In this document: positions 60,929-64,000 of the stretch, in pieces
How positions within the stretch are numbered: the stretch's first letter is position 1
Layout: every line of letters starts with the position of its first letter
Assembly (NCBI GenBank): GCA_025362325.1
Contig: JANYGO010000208.1
Span: forward strand, 27,684 to 91,683
Length of the DNA stretch: 64,000 bases
Reading direction: 5' to 3'
From: Cyanobacteriota bacterium
Lineage (GTDB): Bacteria > Cyanobacteriota > Cyanobacteriia > Cyanobacteriales > Microcoleaceae
Position numbers and translations under genes: made by a program
Notes under the pieces: model-generated
Database searches by the model: none
Told to the model about the DNA's origin: nothing
Seen by the model: only the letters and a program-made list of their open reading frames with translations

Positions 60929-61615
60929 ATGCTTTATCTAAAAAACTTAGTCTATCATCCTACAGCCTGTCCGAATGCTATTCTGAAAAATATCAACTTA
61001 GAACTGCCGTCGCAGCAAATGGGGCTGATTGTGGGCCGCAGCGGTTCAGGCAAAAGTACGCTCTTAGAAATATTAGCAGGTTTAGCAGAAAAAACTAGCG
61101 GCGACATCCGCTGGCGCGACCAAGAATTAACACCGGAACACTTACAACAGTTGGGAGGTTTAGTGTTCCAGTTTCCAGAAAGGCATTTTTGCGGAGGCAC
61201 AATTTTAGAAGAATTGCGGTTGGGACATCCCGAATTGGGACAAGAACAAATTAACTCAGCCATGACAGAAGTGGGACTCGGACATTTGCCGCTGAAGGCT
61301 TCCCCGCACGCTTTGAGCGGCGGCCAACAGCGCCGGGTAGCGCTGGCGGTGCAGTTAATTCGGCAGCCGCATTTGCTGCTTTTGGACGAACCGACGGCGG
61401 GTTTGGATTGGTCGATGCGCCGCCAGTTGGTAAGCTTGTTGGGTAAGTTGAAAAATCACTGGACTTTGTTGATTGTCACTCACGATGCTAGCGATTTGTT
61501 GAGCGTTGCTGATAAATTCTGGACTTTAGACCACGGGGATTTGCAGGAGGTCGATCGAGCTAAATTAGAGGCTAAGGAAGCGAGTTGTGTGAGTCCTGCC
61601 GTCAGTAGTCAGTAG
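60929..61615 (+). CDS. ABC transporter ATP-binding protein (energy-coupling-factor-like)
   Basis: Walker A GRSGSGKST, signature ALSGGQQRRVALAVQ, Walker B LLLLDEPTAGLD. Confidence 0.93.
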   Translation: MLYLKNLVYHPTACPNAILKNINLELPSQQMGLIVGRSGSGKSTLLEILAGLAEKTSGDIRWRDQELTPEHLQQLGGLVFQFPERHFCGGTILEELRLGHPELGQEQINSAMTEVGLGHLPLKASPHALSGGQQRRVALAVQLIRQPHLLLLDEPTAGLDWSMRRQLVSLLGKLKNHWTLLIVTHDASDLLSVADKFWTLDHGDLQEVDRAKLEAKEASCVSPAVSSQ

Positions 61616-61706
61616 TCAGTAGTCCTGCCGTCAGTAGTCAGTAGTCCTGCCGTCATTAGTCCTGTCCCCGTTAGCGAACCTTGTCAGTAGTCATTAGTCA
61701 TTAGTT
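61592..61706. repeat. Short tandem repeat (GTCAGTA / TAGTCCTGCC)n
   Basis: gagtcctgccgtcagtagtcagtagtcagtagtcctgccgtcagtagtcagtagtcctgccgtcattag... Confidence 0.85.
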
Positions 61707-61726
61707 CTTTCGATAGTTATTAGAAA

Positions 61727-62470
61727 ATGAACCAGACGGAAATTATTATGTTGCCAGAAAGGAATGAGTTGTGGCAAAAAACGCTGAATTGGCAGCCGGA
61801 TGAGTCGCAGCAGCAACAATTTCAGCGGCTTTACGAGTTAATTGTTGAGGGTAATCGTTCCTTGAATTTAACTCGAATTACTGAGCCAGTCGAGTTTTGG
61901 GAAAAACATTTGTGGGATTCTCTGCGGGGCATTGCGAGACTGCTGCCAGGTAATCAGAATTCGGCGGAAAATAGCGAATTGCCCGTCGAGTCGGTGTTAA
62001 AAGCGATCGATATCGGGACTGGTGGGGGCTTTCCAGGTCTGCCGATCGCGATCGCCCTGCCCCATCTATCAGTTACCTTGCTCGATTCTACTCGAAAGAA
62101 AATTACTTTTTTGGACACAGTTGTGTCGTCTTTAAGGATAGAAAATGCGGTGACTTTGCTGGGCAGATCCGATGAAATTGCCCGACAGCCGCAGCACAAA
62201 CAAACTTACGATATAGCACTTCTCAGAGCGGTTGGAGCAGCTTCTCTGTGCGCTAAATACGCGCTGCCATTCCTCAAGAATAACGGTTTGGCTGTACTTT
62301 ACCGGGGAAATTGGACGGTAGAGGAAGAAACAGAGTTACAAAGTGCGAGCGAGCGTTTAGGCGGCACAGTTGAGTCAGTCGAATCATTTACAACGCCGAC
62401 GAGTCAGGGCGCGCGACACTGCATTTACTTGCGGAAAGTTGTACAGCAGTTAGAGCGCCCCGCTCGCTAG
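61727..62470 (+). CDS. rsmG: 16S rRNA (guanine527-N7)-methyltransferase RsmG
   Basis: NRSLNLTRITEPVEFWEKHLWDSL, AIDIGTGGGFPGLPIAIALP, LLDSTRKKITFL. Confidence 0.95.
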   Translation: MNQTEIIMLPERNELWQKTLNWQPDESQQQQFQRLYELIVEGNRSLNLTRITEPVEFWEKHLWDSLRGIARLLPGNQNSAENSELPVESVLKAIDIGTGGGFPGLPIAIALPHLSVTLLDSTRKKITFLDTVVSSLRIENAVTLLGRSDEIARQPQHKQTYDIALLRAVGAASLCAKYALPFLKNNGLAVLYRGNWTVEEETELQSASERLGGTVESVESFTTPTSQGARHCIYLRKVVQQLERPAR

Positions 62471-62500
62471 CTATCAGCCGTTTTTAGTTGATTGAAATAC

Positions 62501-62590
62501 AGATATGCGGTAGGGAAACTGCACTGCCGTGTCCTGTATTTCATCAGATATGCGGTAGGGAAACTGCACTGCCGTGTCCTGTATTTCATC
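62501..62590. repeat. Perfect 2 x 45 bp tandem duplication with embedded inverted repeat
   Basis: agatatgcggtagggaaactgcactgccgtgtcctgtatttcatc repeated exactly twice; TGAAATACAG/CTGTATTTCA arms. Confidence 0.95.
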
Positions 62591-62722
62591 ATATTGAAAA
62601 CTGCCGATTTTTTTTTAGTGAGCTTTCCAGTTGATTTTTGAGAACTAAATTTATCACTACCAACCTAATGATAATTATTTAACCGGACTCGATCTAAAGT
62701 GATATTTTTTGTACTTTACATG

Positions 62723-62773
62723 ACAAAGTTTGTAGCTGCGATGAAGTGAAGAAATCGCAACTACAAACTTTGT
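62723..62773. terminator. Long hairpin between convergent rsmG and sod, possible bidirectional terminator
   Basis: ACAAAGTTTGTAGCTGCGAT-N11-ATCGCAACTACAAACTTTGT; 20 bp arms with one mismatch. Confidence 0.5.
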
Positions 62774-62777
62774 TAAA

Positions 62778-63536
62778 CTAACCGATCGCCTTTTCGTAGC
62801 GCTTGTTAATTTCCGCCCAATTAACAACATTCCACCAAGCTTTTAGGTAGTCAGCACGCAGGTTTTGGTATTTGAGATAATAAGCGTGTTCCCAAACATC
62901 ATTACCCATAATTGGATAGTTGCCATCAGCTAAAGGACTGTCTTGATTGGCAGTAGTTGTAATCTCAAGCTTGCCGGCTTTATTGCGAACTAGCCAAACC
63001 CAACCGCTACCAAAACGCTTAGTACCGGCATCGTTAAATTTGGCTTTAAAATCCTCAACACTGCCGAAACTTTGCTTGATTGCTGTAGCAATTGCCCCTG
63101 TGGGTTCGCCACCGCCTTTGGGACTCATGATTTCCCAAAACATACTGTGATTGAGGTGTCCGCCGCCATTATTGCGCACTGTTGTGCGAATATCTTCCGG
63201 TACTTTGCTCAAATCTCGCAGCATATTTTCAACACTCACGTTTTTGAGAGCCGGGTATTTACTCACAGCATCGTTGAGGTTTTTAACGTAGGCGGCGTGG
63301 TGTTTGTCGTGGTGAAATTGCATTGTCCGCGCATCGATGTGCGGTTCTAAAGCATTATATTCGTAAGGCAGAGGTGGCAGTGTAAAAGGGCCGGGAGTTT
63401 GAGCTATTTTTGGGCTTTCTGGAGCTGAACTTGCTTGCACTACATTATTATTTCCTGACGCTTGGCAAGCACCGGCGGTAATAGCTCCGACGCTGGCCGT
63501 TAGCAAATACAAGAAATCTCGGCGTTTGAGTGTCAT
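62778..63536 (-). CDS. sodB: Exported Fe/Mn superoxide dismutase
   Basis: [66 protein letters not shown]-terminal [20 protein letters not shown] signal. Confidence 0.93.
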   Translation of the reverse strand: MTLKRRDFLYLLTASVGAITAGACQASGNNNVVQASSAPESPKIAQTPGPFTLPPLPYEYNALEPHIDARTMQFHHDKHHAAYVKNLNDAVSKYPALKNVSVENMLRDLSKVPEDIRTTVRNNGGGHLNHSMFWEIMSPKGGGEPTGAIATAIKQSFGSVEDFKAKFNDAGTKRFGSGWVWLVRNKAGKLEITTTANQDSPLADGNYPIMGNDVWEHAYYLKYQNLRADYLKAWWNVVNWAEINKRYEKAIG

Positions 63537-64000
63537 AAAATATCCCTAACTACATTATTAACTGTTTTATCTCAGATTAAAGCAAAATGGAAGCGAGTTG
63601 AGAAAAAAGTTTTATCGCCCGAATGGATGAGACGGATGGGTGATGTTCGCCAGCATAGCTCAAGTTTAGGCTAATCAGGTGCGTGTAAATAGGTGTCACG
63701 TGCTCCGGCTCGCAAACCCCGTTTCTTTGTCGAAACTGGGTTTTTTGTATTATTCTTGGGACAAGGGCTGCTGGGCTTCACGGCTTTTTTGCCTGGAAAC
63801 CAGTGGCTGGCGTTACCTGAGAAGTGGTAAGCTGTTGTGCATTTAAAACGCATATTGGTATAATACAGCGGATTCCAGGTTTATGCAGTACAGTAGCAGC
63901 AGTTTGTAAACCAGTTTTTAAAGTGCTTAATATTAACTAAATCAAGCGCAGTAGCTAGTAAAACGTCAACCATCTTGGTAGTAGTGGGCGAAAACTTACG

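Noticed and set aside
62501-62590. Possible CRISPR or integron attachment repeat
   Set aside because: Only two back-to-back perfect copies with no spacer, and no integrase nearby

Overview
This 64 kb window is cyanobacterial chromosome, probably from a filamentous Oscillatoriales-type organism (inferred from psaK, psbY, DUF928/CHASE2/CHAT families, frequent GCGATCGC HIP1 sites and abundant heptameric tandem repeats). Most of it is ordinary single-copy housekeeping sequence: trpF, psaK, surE, pheS, groES/groEL with a CIRCE operator, leuA, hisC, malQ, cdsA, cbiT, ychF, rsmG, a superoxide dismutase and others. I found no rRNA, tRNA, CRISPR array, transposase or prophage. The best candidate for an undescribed system is a compact three-gene minus-strand operon at 19654-21657, set between housekeeping genes: a double zinc-ribbon protein, a protein of unknown family with a winged-helix-like C-terminus, and an Abi_C/HEPN-like protein carrying an RNRRDVAH motif. 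A second candidate is a signalling module that recurs in the window: CHASE2-cyclase / DUF928 / TPR-CHAT protease at 4.5-10 kb, and CHASE2 / two DUF928 genes at 41.9-45.7 kb. The intergenic sequence is rich in repeats: a dumbbell-shaped MITE-like family at 7 loci, a 4-copy composite element combining GTTGACA heptamers with a conserved ~85 bp core, a cluster of palindromes including a perfect 32 bp one, and several low-complexity repeats that appear to have entered reading frames. All calls come from reading the sequence and motif recognition; no database search was run.
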